Assembly (NCBI GenBank): GCA_963989245.1
Contig: OZ022352.1
Location: 13,205,211-13,269,210, forward strand
Length of the DNA stretch: 64,000 bases
Reading direction: 5' to 3'
From: Nansenia antarctica
Lineage: Eukaryota; Chordata; Actinopteri; Argentiniformes; Microstomatidae
This document shows positions 1 to 13,200 of the stretch, in pieces. Positions within the stretch are counted from its first letter, which is position 1; each line of letters begins with the position of its first letter. The translations under genes were made by a program, and so were the position numbers. The notes under the pieces were generated by a model, which worked only from the letters and a program-made list of their open reading frames with translations, was not told where the DNA came from and did no database searches.

Positions 1-63
1 CCGAGCCAGACGCCCTCCCCGAGCATTCCGTTCCCCGGGCCCGTCACGCTGGGAGAGGTGTGA
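1..63 (+). CDS. Possible C-terminal coding end of an unidentified upstream gene (partial)
   Basis: Frame 1 is open from the first base to a TGA at 61-63 and encodes about 20 residues rich in Pro and Ser, ending in LGEV. The stretch is GC-rich, unlike the pyrimidine-rich repeats that follow. Downstream are two AATAAA signals within 550 bases, as expected for a terminal exon with a short 3' UTR. I do not recognise the protein. In human, BANP lies upstream of ZNF469 in the same orientation, so banp is a positional guess only. A 60-base open frame can occur by chance, so this is a weak call. Confidence 0.3.
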   Translation, partial: PSQTPSPSIPFPGPVTLGEV

Positions 64-199
64 GGGGAGCAGCCACTGAGCCTTTCTGCTGCTACCTGAT
101 CCCTCTCTGCATCCCTGAGCCATGAGCCTACCCAGCCTAGAGACTAGAGACACACTAACCTGCTACCTATGTCCCCCCCCCCTCATCCATTCTCCTCCT

Positions 200-431
200 C
201 TCCTCTTCTCTTCCCTCTCATATCATCCTCTCTCCTCTGTTCTTCCCTCTCATATCATCCTCTCTCCTCTTCTCTTCCCTCTCATATCATCCTCTCTCCT
301 CTGTTCTTCCCTCTCATATCATCCTCTCTCCTCTGTTCTTCCCTCTCATATCATCCTCTCTCCTCTTCTCTTCCCTCTCATATCATCCTCTCCTCTTCTC
401 TTCCCTCTCATATCATCCTCTCCTCCTCTGT
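200..431. repeat. Pyrimidine-rich minisatellite, about 32-bp unit
   Basis: A unit of about 32 bp, built on CTCTCATATCATCCTCT plus a CTCCTCT(G/T)TTCTTCC spacer, is repeated about seven to eight times. The last copies are a few bases shorter. Open frames through it (runs of Ser, Leu, Pro) are repeat artefacts. Confidence 0.85.
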
Positions 432-552
432 ACTCTCCTTCCCATACCTTCTCCTCCAACCCCACTCTCTCAAACAGCTCTAAACGGCGGGGCTACTGTA
501 TGGTGATATGTCACTACAGGGAACCGTCTGGAAAAAGGGGTAATTGTTGGGA

Positions 553-608
553 AATAAAATGAAATGCTACCTAACCGAACGCTGCTTATTGATTTACATT
601 GTAATAAA
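553..608 (+). terminator. Two polyadenylation signals (AATAAA)
   Basis: AATAAA occurs at 553-558 and again at 603-608, with TG-rich DNA downstream. Together they would define the 3' end of the upstream plus-strand gene. Confidence 0.35.
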
Positions 609-720
609 GGAGCCCATTGTGTGTAAAAGCAGACTACTCTGCCTGGCAACCGGCCTGTCCTGGGCTCTGGCAGGGCTGCTCCGTCTCTGGGGGGACTCTG
701 TCTTCACTATTGTGTGCTCT

Positions 721-922
<202 letters not shown>

Positions 923-929
923 TTGCTCA

Positions 930-2715
930 AATGCTACGTCTCTGGTATATCACTCAAGCCTTTGGGTGCTACACCTCACCACAGCCCCCACTCTCATAAC
1001 ATTGTTTTGACATTAGTATGAAATAGATGCTCTAGATAGCTGATGGTGACGGGCGTACTGTGATTGATAGAGACCTTCTGAAGCGGGATATGAAGTCAGG
1101 AGCCAAATGCACAATCTGTTAAAGCATCACTGTCATCGAAAAGGAAATGTCGAAAAGTTCTATAGGTAATCTACAGTCCTGTAGAGAACAGTATCTATTT
1201 CTATTTAGCTTTTGGAATGATCTACCATATCAAATGCTCAGATCCTGGAACAGTATACAGAGAAATAACTATTAAGGCTTGCAGTCTCGCAGACCAAGCT
1301 TGAGAGATATGGAGATCTCTTGGGGGTTGGGGCCTCTCGGAAAATAGAAAATGCAAAAGCAATTATGGGCTTAAGGCACTGATGTGATGGATCGACTGAG
1401 ATTTTCACGGTGCGAGAAAAAAAGTGCTACCAGCGTATTTTCACTCAAACCTACACCACATACATCCTGCAACAAAACGACAGGGGAAAAGACTTTCAGG
1501 AAATTGAGTTTTCACTGGAGGACTTTTACCGTCGTCGTCGTCTCCCCCTTTTCTGTGTGAGAAAAAACTGCGAGCTGCATAATGTACGTTCATACATACA
1601 CAAACTACTGGAGCGGCACGTAAATACTGGCACCCTGTTTGTCAACCTCAGCGTAACTCGTCCACACTGTCGGAGTCTGGGTGGTGTTGTGGTGCTTACA
1701 TATGGGTAACTGCTGCCGACGAGGCTTGGTGATTCGACACCAGGCCTGCAGAACACACACACTGCCTTAATTGTCTTGTAAAACCCACTAAAATGCACTT
1801 TTATGGACGAAATTTCAGGCCAGTCACACGAGATTCGATATCGAGACAAGCCCAGCTAACAATTCAGTCACAGCCACACTGTCTTTATTCCCCATCCAAC
1901 GGCAAGTTTATACTTAAAAAAAGATGAAAAAAGAAACGCCGTATCAAAGACGCCCACTAAATTGGCAGATTGATATGGGGCTGCAAACCTTGGTGTGTGA
2001 AGTAATTCTGGCCTTTAGAGGAGGAGGAGACTGTGCTGTGCAGCGGCGGCAGTGTGTGCTGCTGCTGGTCGGCCTGGTCGGGGAGCTGGGGGACAACCCG
2101 ACAGTTGTTAAGATATAAATGAAGCTGTCCTCTTTGTGAACTGACAGCTCAGGCTTCGGTGCTACTTTTATGAGGACTCTGCGATCCCCGCACTGCACTC
2201 TTTGTTGTCGGGGGGGGGGGGCGCGCGCGTCCGCACCCTCCCCACCCCCGTCGGACGCCCAGGGCAAACACTAGTGGGGACGTGATGTATGGGGCTGGCT
2301 GTTGACCCTCCAGGACTGGATCAAGAGCCCCAGCCCGAGGAGCTTTCGGCAGGCCCATTCACACCCGTCTGCCTAGCCGGTGGCAGGGGAGAGCGGTAGA
2401 CACTCCGGCTTTCAGAGCGTCTGGAGCTGGAGAGGGGATGTGACTTTTCACAGCCAGACCCAATCTCCCCCAGCCAGCAGCCAACCTCCCCTCCCAACCT
2501 GCTAAATACCAGAGCGAGGTTGACCAGAGGGTGGATGGGACAGGACTAAGGGAAACGCATACCAGTGACCGCTCTGGACTGGGTAGAGTGTGGGCCATTT
2601 GTCAAGCCCAGGCTGAAGAAGCTGGACATATTGTTGGCCCTGGGTGTTGTCTGGCCCTGGGTCTTCCACATTCAGGCATCTCTCCCCTCCCCGTGTGTAC
2701 AAAGAAGAGAGAGAA
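930..2715. other. No gene seen
   Basis: Mixed-composition DNA with no recognisable coding exon or mobile element. The part at 2040-2620 is GC-richer (poly-G and GCGCGC near 2210-2230) and could hold a non-coding first exon of the zinc-finger gene, but no splice site can be assigned. Confidence 0.5.
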
Positions 2716-2716
2716 G

Positions 2717-3514
2717 GGCTCTTTGAGAAGAAAAAAAAAGGTTCTTAAGGGTTCTTTATGGCACCATTGAGGTGTTACAAAATCATTTATAGAATGATTT
2801 CCTCAAAGAGGTGCTTTTTGGAACCTTTTCACTAAAGAGGGGCTAGTGTATTTTGAACCTTTTTACCTGTCTCGTTCGACGCAACGAACCTGTTTGAAGT
2901 CGGGATGTCACCTGAACATGAGCTCAGATGGAATACAGTTAGAAGCTAGAAGCTAACAAGAACATCACAGGTACATTGGTTAGATGTTACAACATAACGA
3001 TCCAAAAATGTCCAGTTCTTTGTTGCATTATCTCTCTAACCGATGTACTTGGTACAATGTTTGTTTAGTTTTTTCGTTTTTTTCTAATCAGTGCTCATGT
3101 TCATGCATGTGTTTCATTGGGGTAGTTGATCTGGCAACATTGGCATGAAGTGTGTTCATGTCTATCCATGTCCTCCACCTCTTATCATTCGAATTGTTGT
3201 GCAAGGCCGTTCACTTTTGAGATATCTTGGTCTGCCAATGGGAAATTGTCGGCATTATTCCTGACGCTAGGCTATTAGTTACAAATATACTGTATCCACA
3301 AAATAGAGCCAGTTATATAACCATTTAAGGTTCTTTAGACTATCAAGTAGAACCATCAGAGGTCCTATGGTAACCCCATATGGATATTTCATAAGAACCA
3401 TGAAAACTTATTGAATACTATATAAAAACGAACACTTTTAGCGGTGTCTTATATGTATCAAAGCATGGAACCTTTTTTGGTTCCATATAGAACTGCTAGT
3501 TCTAAGAGTGTAGT
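2717..3514. mobile_element. Candidate non-autonomous DNA transposon (GGTTCT/AGAACC family)
   Basis: The left end carries AAAAGGTTCTTAAGGGTTCT. The right end carries GGAACC, GGTTCCATATAGAAC and TTCTAAGAGTG. This recalls a common fish MITE family with ends of the type CTCTTAGAA...GGTTC and internal GGTTC/GAACC motifs. The ends are diverged, I see no clear target duplication, and the two end blocks could be separate copies. Confidence 0.45.
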
Positions 3515-6500
3515 CCCAGGATCTGTTCTGGAGGCAGGGTCATGACCTCCAGGCTTTATAACAGTGCCTTATGGGAATACAGCCCTACTGTAGTGTCCCC
3601 CAGAGTCTACTCAACTCACTCGAGTGCGTCTCACTTGCACTGTAAAGCAGTCAACACGGCGTGCAGACGTTATCCCAAAAGGCCAGCAGACATTACGCCC
3701 TACGCTTTACAAAAGAGTCGGGGCAGAACCGAGTGCTATTTCATCATGTTATCTTATTTGTGTTTCCCTTGAAAGTGGTATTGTTCTGCGGGGAGGTCAT
3801 GGGGAGGATTCCTGCATTTCAGTCCATCACCATTGTCAGGGTTATCAGCACCAACGGTATGGCAGCAGAGGATCCTATCAGATCCTGAGAGCTGAGGTGA
3901 TGTGATAGGATCTGGAGGGAAGGAATGTAGGTGTGTCTGAAATGTACAGAGGCACATATACATGTACATGTTACAAACTGTACAGCACTATGTAGACCCA
4001 TACAGAATGTCACCCTCTGGTTATGTGTGGGAAAGCTATCCATTCTCATTTACCTGAAGAAAGGTTTACGGCTCTATTTTGTAACTTATGACACACACTG
4101 ACAAGAGGGAGATGGATTGTTATTACTTGAGAAATGCAGAAGAATGGCATGTATATGTTTTCGAGGGATAGGTTTTGTCTTGGTTCCATAGGCTTCTCTC
4201 CAAAGAGTGTTCTTAATCCGGCCCCAGGCTAGCCTCCGCTCGCCTGCTTGTCTGTTTCAACTGTAGATTTGGGACAGATATTTGATATTTATACTAACCC
4301 TGTGGGATCTATCAAAAGCCTTTCTATTTGAGCATTTGCACAAGAGGAAGAAGGGGTTTCGGGTTAAGAGTTTTTCTGTCAAGCGTGATCTGGTGGTCCA
4401 TGTGATGTGAACAAGAGACCTTTTGTTTGATCTAGTCATCCAGTACAGTACAGTTTATTCAGATACAATAAGGTGGACTGAGCATCACAAACAAAACACT
4501 CCTCAACACAAAGTCATCAAAGCGTCAAAGTGCTTTGGAATCATTATAAAAAAAGGATGATTATTATTGCCAAAAATATCTTTGTTAGGGACAACCTCGG
4601 GCACACAATACTATCCTGCACAGACATTTAACTTGTCACTGTAATGCAGGCGCTGGTTAGGAGGACCATAGGACCATACTGTCAGTGAAAGTGGCCTTTC
4701 CCTTTCCCGTCCCTTCCCTTCCCCCTCCTCCTGACTATGGTCACCACGCCCATCCTCAGCCATTGTCAGTGCTCTGTAATTACAGACCAGGCAGGCTGTG
4801 TGTTTTTTAAAAATACAGAGGCAGAGCCATGCGTGTCACAGGAGCACGGAGGTCAAGGGATAGGCCTGTGGGTTACAGGGCAGGGAAAGACCGGAGTCCC
4901 TTAATTGTGGGTTGGGACAGAATGTGCGTTCATGCGTAGTGTGTAGAGAGAGAAGCCAAACGACATATACATTTAGAAGAGAGATAACTAGATCTCCCCC
5001 ACACAGACGCACAGACAGATATGTGCACAGACAGATATGTGCACGCCCGCGTCTAGAGGGGGGTTGGATCAGAGCAGGTGGAGGTGTTAATGTGACTCTC
5101 CCGGGGGGTTTCAATAACGACGCTTCTGAGAAGGTGGAGTCCCTCCAGATGTTTTTCCCTCCCCAGGTCATGAAAGCTACCATCAGTTTTATGTCGACTC
5201 ATTAGACGTCTCCATGGTTCCACTTAACCAATCATGTCTCAGCTATCAAAGTTACCCACAAGCCATTAGAGTCACTTCTCCTGCTCTTAAAAACCTGATG
5301 GAAAGGGGGACTTATAAACATCTTTTTGGACGAATTAATCAGTCAGTGGCCAAAATAGTTTATTGCCAGACAACTGAACAACTGATTGTTTAACAGAACG
5401 AATGAGCTATTGACAGGGGGGGGAAATACCCGCATTCATTGCGTCTCCCGGTGCGAGGCGAGTGTTGGCATGTGATTATTTTCTCTCCCCTGTCCCCGAA
5501 TGGTCTTAAATCTATAAGTACAAAGAGTGCATGCAGTGGTGTCTGTGGTGGTCTGCTGGGGAGAGAGGAGAGAGTCACAGACTTCAGTCTGGGGGGGGGA
5601 AGGGCTCTGCACACACTGCGCACAAACACAGCATTTTCCTCACTTTGTCACTGAAATCAAATGTTGGCTTTAGGGTAGGGGGGGGGGGGGGGTGGAGAGG
5701 AGGGAGTGGGGGTGGGATTTTGGCTAGCAGGCACAGAAATTACATTCTGCTGCTAACTCTCCTCGCTGCTTCTGCTCTGACCTCAAAAGAAGCAGCCGTT
5801 GGCCAAAGTAAACCAGGACATAAGCAGTGTCTGGGATGCCTGAGGAAAGGCAACAAACGTAACCGTCCCCACCCTCCGCACTGTCTAAAGCCACACTGAC
5901 TAATCCCTGATATTCCTCCATGATCTAAACCTGCAGCCCTCCTCAACCATCAGAACAGGCTGTCATTGTGTTGTGGCTCTCTGGGATTTTATGATTCATT
6001 CGTTGGCAATGCTCCTTCTCGGCTCTGAATCCTCCTCATCCTCATAACCGCAGCCTTCATCTTTGATTGATCAAACTCTTTCCATAGTCAGACGATGCAT
6101 TATGACTTGCGTGTGATGTGTCTGTGATGTTTAATCCAGTTTACAGTATCTGTTCGTTGCATCCGCAGAATAGGTGCAGTACAGTACCGTTTTACAGTAT
6201 ACAAGAAAGGGAATATTGTTTGGAATGCGTCGTGTTTGTGTTATGACAGATCAGTCAGCTTATGCTGTTTGGATAGTTGTATCTAAAGTATCTGCTTTTG
6301 GGTGTGAATCACCTAATTTAATCTAAGAATCCAGCCATGAAATAACACTGGCTCTTTGTATCCTGGATGTGTATGGGCAGTGCTGGGAGGTAAAACTGAG
6401 GCAATGCTGCTCTCTTCTGGCAAAAGATGGAAGAGATTCAGACATCACTGATACACTCACCTCCCATCCTTCTCAGTTGGTTTTAATTAGTAGATATCCC

Positions 6501-7057
6501 AGATGATTTATGTTAGCACCCTCTCCCACTTTAGTAAGAAGATATCTTCAGAACAGAAAGTATGCAATATGCATACATAGATACTTGAATAGATGAATGA
6601 ATAAATGAAAGCTTTTTATACAATTTGATGCAATGACTACAGAATTGATCAGAACATACAATGTCAGTCTAGAGATTTGATCAACATCACAGTGCACGTG
6701 ACATAGTCTTGTTTAATGTTTTAATTCTGTGTTCTTCAGAAAACAACACTTTGTTTTGGTTTTACTGCCAGACTGAACAAAGTGAGGCCCAGTACAGTTG
6801 ATGCGTGGAAGTCTTACTCATTGAACTTGACCAACTCTGTAATTTGATTTTCCATATACCGTACCCCAATCCGGATTCTACTATTTGGCTATGACTTGTC
6901 CTCTACACTACCCTTTTTCTTTTTAGTTTTCTTTCTTTTTTCCCTCCTTTCCTTTCTTGTTCTGTATTGTCAGATAGTGTATTGTCAACATCTTGATCAC
7001 AAAAAGAAAGAAAACAACACTTTGATCTAACCCATTTTCTTCTCTATCTCTTCCCAG
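3515..7057. other. Upstream region or 5' intron of the zinc-finger gene; no coding exon seen
   Basis: About 3.5 kb of mainly unique DNA with short homopolymers (poly-G near 5680-5692). It ends in a polypyrimidine tract and CCCAG acceptor at 7051-7057. Its length and the acceptor suggest that most of it is intron or promoter of the gene at 7251. No upstream exon can be placed. Confidence 0.5.
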
Positions 7058-7250
7058 GACTCCTGAATGCTGATGCCTGACCAGTGGTCTGTGATGAGAG
7101 TGAAGAGATGATCGTGCAGAGAGCAGCCCTCTCCCTGCCGTTCCTGCCACTGGAAGCTTACTGATCCAGACTCCCAGAGGGCACTATGCCACTGCCTCCC
7201 ACATAGTGCCTCTGAGGACCAGGCCTTCCACACCACGCCTCGTCTGCACC
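7058..7250 (+). other. 5' UTR part of the large znf469-like exon, with splice acceptor
   Basis: A pyrimidine tract ending in CTTCCCAG places a good 3' splice site at 7056/7057. The next 193 bases contain stops in all useful frames, so they are taken as 5' UTR spliced onto an unseen upstream exon. Reading of the main frame could begin at a GTG at 7206, but the ATG at 7251 has a strong Kozak context (GCACCATGG). Confidence 0.6.
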
Positions 7251-10200
7251 ATGGCAGGAGAGACTCAGCGCAGGTACGCTGTCAAAGAGCTGGATGCTGA
7301 GTCCAAACTGCAGGATGAGGGGACTGCACTGGAGCAGTTCACTGAGAAAAGCGCGAAAGAATCTTCAGAGCTCTTCAACGGCGCCGGCGGCGCGGAGACA
7401 AGGACAGTCAGCAGAGTGACCACGTTCGTAGAGAAGGAGAGGGACTATACTCATACGCAGCGCGAGGCTGTGATAAGGCCTCAGCAGGCAGGGAAGATTG
7501 ACTTCAAGTCACTGCAGAACAGGCCGAAGTTTTCCAGTGACCGGACTTGGCCCGGCGGTAAGGGCAGCCCCCAGTCGCCGACCGGGAAGAACCGAAACCG
7601 TGACAAGCAGGGCAAGCGGTCAGGCAAATCAGAGCGTGGCAACCCGCAGCAGCTGTACCGGCTGAGCATCACCAACCCACGCTCCAACCCCACCATTGGC
7701 ATCGCCTACCCGCAGCAGAAGGTCTCGCCACCCAAGAAGCTGGAGGCCAGCCGAGGGCCCGTCTCGGGCAGCTACCGGTTCCACGTGCCCAGTATCCCCG
7801 AGAGGGAGGCGGAGCTGCAGCAGGAGGAGCTCAACTACAGCCGCTGCTTCCAGGAGACCTCCTCCTCCAACTCCAACCTTACCACCCCAAGCTATACCTC
7901 ACAGGCGTTGGGCTCTGTTGCCGGTGTGACATCCACACACCACACACCCCTCTCCCAGCAGCAGCAGCAGCAACAGCAGCAACCAGGCACAATGGAGAAC
8001 ACTAATAATACACAGCCTGGCAGCCAGCTGCTCTTCCCAGACTTTCAGATGACTGCCTCCAACGCGTGGCAGTCACCAGAGAGGACTTTTAATGGTGCTA
8101 ACTATGGGATTTCGTCACAAAAGTCCACTGTTCTTCCAGAGGCGAACAAGGCGAACGGCAGCTTTGTGCCTCTGCCGTTTCAGTATGGATACCAGCTGCT
8201 CGAGGACTCCACCCCTGACCCGTTCCCCTGTAATCAGAACCCCCAAACCCAGGACTATATAGACTCTTCCTTGGCTCCTGGACAGGTGACCCACAACTCG
8301 TTTTCCTTTCAGACATCTGGGGAGGGGCAGGATGTGGTTCAGAACAACACTCAGTTCAATAATGAGCAGCCAGAGGATAGGTCGTCTTACTCCCATCCTC
8401 CACAGCCTCCGCAGTACCTGCAAGCTCCACAAGGGGCATCCTCCTCCATGCACTGCCCCAGGGGCCTGAGCGAGGACTCAGCTAGTAGTGAAAGCTCTGG
8501 CTCCAGCTCTCAGCAGTCAGAGCAGGGTAAGAGTGCCCTGCCAGACAGCACAGAGGCTTTTGGGCAACAAGACAATAGAGATGCAGCCCTCGCGTCAGGG
8601 AGCAAGACAAGTTGCCACCCCAAAGACGGAGCTGCCAATCAGAGAACACGTGTTCAAGGCGGTGTACACCACGGCAGAAATATTGCACAAGGTCCAGGCT
8701 CGCAAATGCACTTCCCAAACAAAGCCTACAACAGCCCTCCACTCAATAACATTCATATGGGTTCAGTGCCTTTTGACAAAAGTATCAACAACAAGGTCCA
8801 TAGTAGATTACCACACTCCTGGGAGGGACCTAGTAAGGCCTTTTCACCAGTGGAACAAAACGCTATGCCTTATCCTAATATGAATGATAAGTTTCAGTTT
8901 CAGAGCCAGCCAGCACTTGACCAAAGGCCAAACACATCCAAAAGCAGCAGCAGGATGCCCTGGCAGCAGATCCGCCAAACCGCTGCCATACCCAACCAAA
9001 ACAGGATTGAGTTATCTAGGCAACTCGGCAACCAAAAGATGACTTATCTGGTGTCTCCCTCTGACTGGCAGGAAGACAGTAAATCACATAAGAACGGCTC
9101 ACTGAAAAGCCCCAACTCGTTCCAGAACAATAGAATCAGTGAGGGTTTCTCAAACCCCAGGCAAGACAGTGTCAAACAGAGCTGCAGTACAATATCATCT
9201 TTTAAAGCAGAGACAAGCCATGCACAAGTCTGTGAGTCTAAGAATAAGCCTATATATTTTGGACTAAACCCATCACTTCCTGGGGCTTCATCAAGAACCT
9301 ATGGTTACCCACCATTACAGGTCCCACCCATGGGGCTGATGATGGTGTCCCCCTATGAATCCCCCTTACCCTCCCCAGTCCATAATCCCAATTCCAGCAG
9401 CACATGCTCCTCCCTCTCCCCAGCCTCAACCAGCCCTGTCAACCTCAGCTCTGAGGATAGCCAGATTACTAAGGCTGGACCTCCCCCTCCATTCTATCAC
9501 CAGCACCAAGTGAAGGCACAGGCACCTACCGATCACCTCAGCTCCAACGCTCACCTTTTTCATTCAGACAATTCCAGAAACCTCCCTTACGCCCCAGAGA
9601 GAGCAAAGGACGACATGATGAGCTACTTGCAAAACAATGGACACCCAAAGACTAGTATGGACGGCAACAAGGGTTATATGGACAGCTTTGGAGTAGACCA
9701 CCATCCACCTCCACCCCCATATTCTGCACATCAACTATTAGCCACCTCTTTAGCCACAGCAAACCTCGACCAACTGGATGTGCTTCTCACATGCAAGCAG
9801 TGTGATCAGAACTTCACTAACCTGGCCTCCTTCCTCGGCCATAAGCAGTACTGTGGACAACATGCATTTGCACAGAACGACTTCAAAGACATGTCGAAAG
9901 TGGAAGACACAAGGAAATTCCACACAGACATGTCAAAAGCTGCATCATCTGGTCCCAATCTGTGTCAAGGTGTGTCTATGCCACGGTTACCATCTGATCT
10001 TCATCTCTCCCTGTTAGGGCTCAATAAAAACGGGGAGCTGATGTCAGACAGTGAAACTAAAGGAGACTCCAAGGAAGACCCGATGAAACTCAACTTGTTT
10101 GCAGGGGCCAGTCACCTTCCTGTTTCTCTCCCTGACTTAGAAATGGAGGATGCAAAATTGGACAGCCTAATCACAGAAGCCTTAAATGGACTGGGTTATC

Positions 10201-13200
10201 AATCAGACAACACAGAGATAGACAGCAGCTTCATAGATGCATTTGCTGACGACGACCTCACCACTGTCAAAGTAGCGTCAAACAGGCAGACTTTGAAAAC
10301 CAAAGACTTCATGGTCTTTGAGAGCAAAAGCAAACAGCCTACAGATGACGACAGATCTCTGATACAAGGAAAATATCTTTATGACTCTGACATTGAGAGC
10401 CTTGAAACCGATAACAAGCACACAGAGAACAAACTTGAGAAGACTCCTCTGAATTTGAATTTGAAGCAGGATGAGAAAATTAACATAAAGAAAGAAGCCT
10501 CTCATAAAAATTCAAGGATTGCCTCGGGGGAGAAATCCAGGGAGCAGGAAAACAAAGTGAAAGAGGCAATCAAGCTGTGCAAGAGTGAAGAGGAAACCAC
10601 CAACGCTCCAAGGTTTCTGCTATCCAGCAAGTTTTCAGAACGATGTGGAGTCAGAAGCTATCAGGATAGTTCATTGAGGGGGTCAACCCCATCCCAAGCT
10701 CCCACTGTCAACACAAGTTCTACAAGTCCGGGAATTGCAGCGAGGGAGAGTAAAAGGAAAAGGACTGGTGCAGGTACTTGGAGCAAAGAGCTCATTCACA
10801 AAATAGTACAGCAGAAAAACAAGCTACACAAGCTCTCTGTGAAAGGTACTAAGAATCTCCAGTTCTCACTGGTGATGGAGAGACTGACACCCACAGTGCA
10901 GAACCCTACATTTGGGGAGTATGACTATGTCTCAGACTCAGATGATGAGTGTGAGCCTGTGAAGATAGCAAGCCAAGGCCGCTTGAGCCAAAGCAATCGC
11001 TGCAAATACACCTACACCAAAGAGTGCAAATGGCGAGCAAGGAGTGAAAGGGACAGGGCAGCATGGAGGCACGAGTCAAATGAGTGCTTTGAGGTCAAGA
11101 AAGCTGAGGATATCTCCCTCTCTCCAGAGAAACATGGCTCACATCAGAGACTTGTAAGGAGGGGCAGCAGGTCATCCACTAGCAGTGAACTCAGCACATC
11201 TGTGAGTATCTCCAGCGATAGCATTAACAGCCCCAAAAGCACTGACCACACAGACTCTGACTGTGAGAAAAAGATGGAGATCAGGAGGAGAGACTCTCCA
11301 GAGCAGAAGACCTATGAGAGATCACCACAAAAGATATGTAAAGAGTCTAGCACACATATAGCACTGACATTCACCAAATCTACCAAGAGGTATAATGGTT
11401 ATCAGACTCTCCTCTCTGCTAGCAAAGACAATTCAGTGGCCTCGAAGATCCATAATTCAAACCATGAAGATCCCATAACAGCACTACCTAAGGTGAGGGG
11501 TCCAGTGAAAAAACTAGAAAAATGCAGAAACACAGATGTATCCTCAAGTGACAAGGAGGGCTCGTGCAGCAGAGAAATCATCCCAACAGCATTCCAAAGT
11601 TCGGCCAAAATTACACCACTGAGGATAGACGTCAAGACCCCAAAAGGGGAATCAATACATCTTCACCCCATTAACAATGATCTCAAACTGCCTCAGCATG
11701 AATCACATCCTGCCACAAACAATAACAAGGAAACTAACTCTCATAACAACGAGGAAACAATCTCAAAGGGAAAATCAGTCCACAAAAGAAGAGAAAGTGG
11801 GGGGTCCCAAGCCTTACCACCCAAGTCAAAACTATCAGAAATGTCTTCGTTTGAAAAACAAAGTGACAGCATATACCCCTTGAAAGAGCCAATTAATTTA
11901 GTCAACGAATTAGTTCCCAAGACCACAACTCTTTGCAGTGCACTCATGAACGAAGTATGCTTGTCTCCAACTGAACTTCAGGAGCCCTTGCCACAGAAAG
12001 AAACGTGCCATCGTATCCCATATCCCCTAGAGCAAGACCAGAGTCTCATGAAATCTCCCCTCTCATTTGATACATCATCAATGTTTGGGGACCTCACAGT
12101 GGCAGGATTTGACAGGATTTGTGGCCTCTACACAGACGTTCCGTTACACAAAGAGGGTTTCAACTCATTAGAGCCCACAAGTGACAAAAAGGAGGTGTTT
12201 GGATCATCATTTTCTCCCTTCCTGGAACAAAGGGATTGGGGCCTGATGGTGGATGTCAGCCCAATGCTTCCAGAGGAGATATCACAGTACAAAGACGACT
12301 CTGATAGATCAAATGAAAAGAAATCAGATTACAATCATGTTCCTCTGTCTCTGCCAGAGAAAATAATGGACTACAGTGCAAATCTCAGTAGCTGTGTGTC
12401 AGAAGATGAGCTAGAGATAAAGAGAATTGTGACAGAGCTAGAAAACCAGCTCCAGACAGCTAAGTTGAGTAGTCCACAACTGCTCACTGAAAACTCTCCA
12501 AAACAGCTGAAGATGAGCAAGTTCTCCCCACTGCGACTGGATAATGAATCTGATGGTGAAGACACTGGTCTGGATATAGGCTGTCCTGTGCAAAGCATGG
12601 CAATGGCAGTATCAAGCATGCCACCAGAGCCATTTACTGAACCGGGTCTACCATGGTCCAGTCCATTCCAGTTTGAGTTGATGGATGGACATCAAGGTCC
12701 CCATACTCCAACCCACACAGAACCAGGTGTCCTTGAGCATTTGACAGAGAATGAGGACGATGCACACAGTATCATAACTACAGCCTCTAATACAGAAAAA
12801 GAGCAACTGCAACAGGAGGACCACACACTTGAGGAAACAGATGTCGATAAGAGAACTGCCACAGAGAAATCTGAGGAGATTCTAGAGAGCAAAATGTATG
12901 CTGAAAACCTTATGAAAAGCCTCGAAGTTATTTCAGATTCAATTTTCAGAAAAGATCCTGTTACACCTGACCTGGAGGAGCAGAATGTTGCTGCACTCGA
13001 CAGCCCAGAACAGCTACATGGTGAATGTCAATCTATCACTGCAGCCGAAGACAAAGATCATAGTGAAAAGGGCGTGATTCCTAATGAGGAGAGTTTTGAA
13101 AGCATTATGAATGAGACACAGCCTCTTCTCTCTGAAGATACAGACATTCCATCGGATGCAAAACAGGCTATTTCACTGCTGTCAAGTGAATCTGTAGAAA

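Larger units (their letters stand above)
64..625 (+). other. Candidate 3' UTR of the upstream gene
   Basis: This non-coding stretch follows the TGA at 61-63. It contains a pyrimidine-rich minisatellite (about 200-431) and ends in AT-richer sequence with two AATAAA hexamers. The assignment depends entirely on the weak coding call before it. Confidence 0.3.

Noticed and set aside
7206..7250. GTG start 15 codons before the ATG of the zinc-finger gene
   Set aside because: Vertebrate initiation at GTG is rare, and the ATG at 7251 has an excellent Kozak context.
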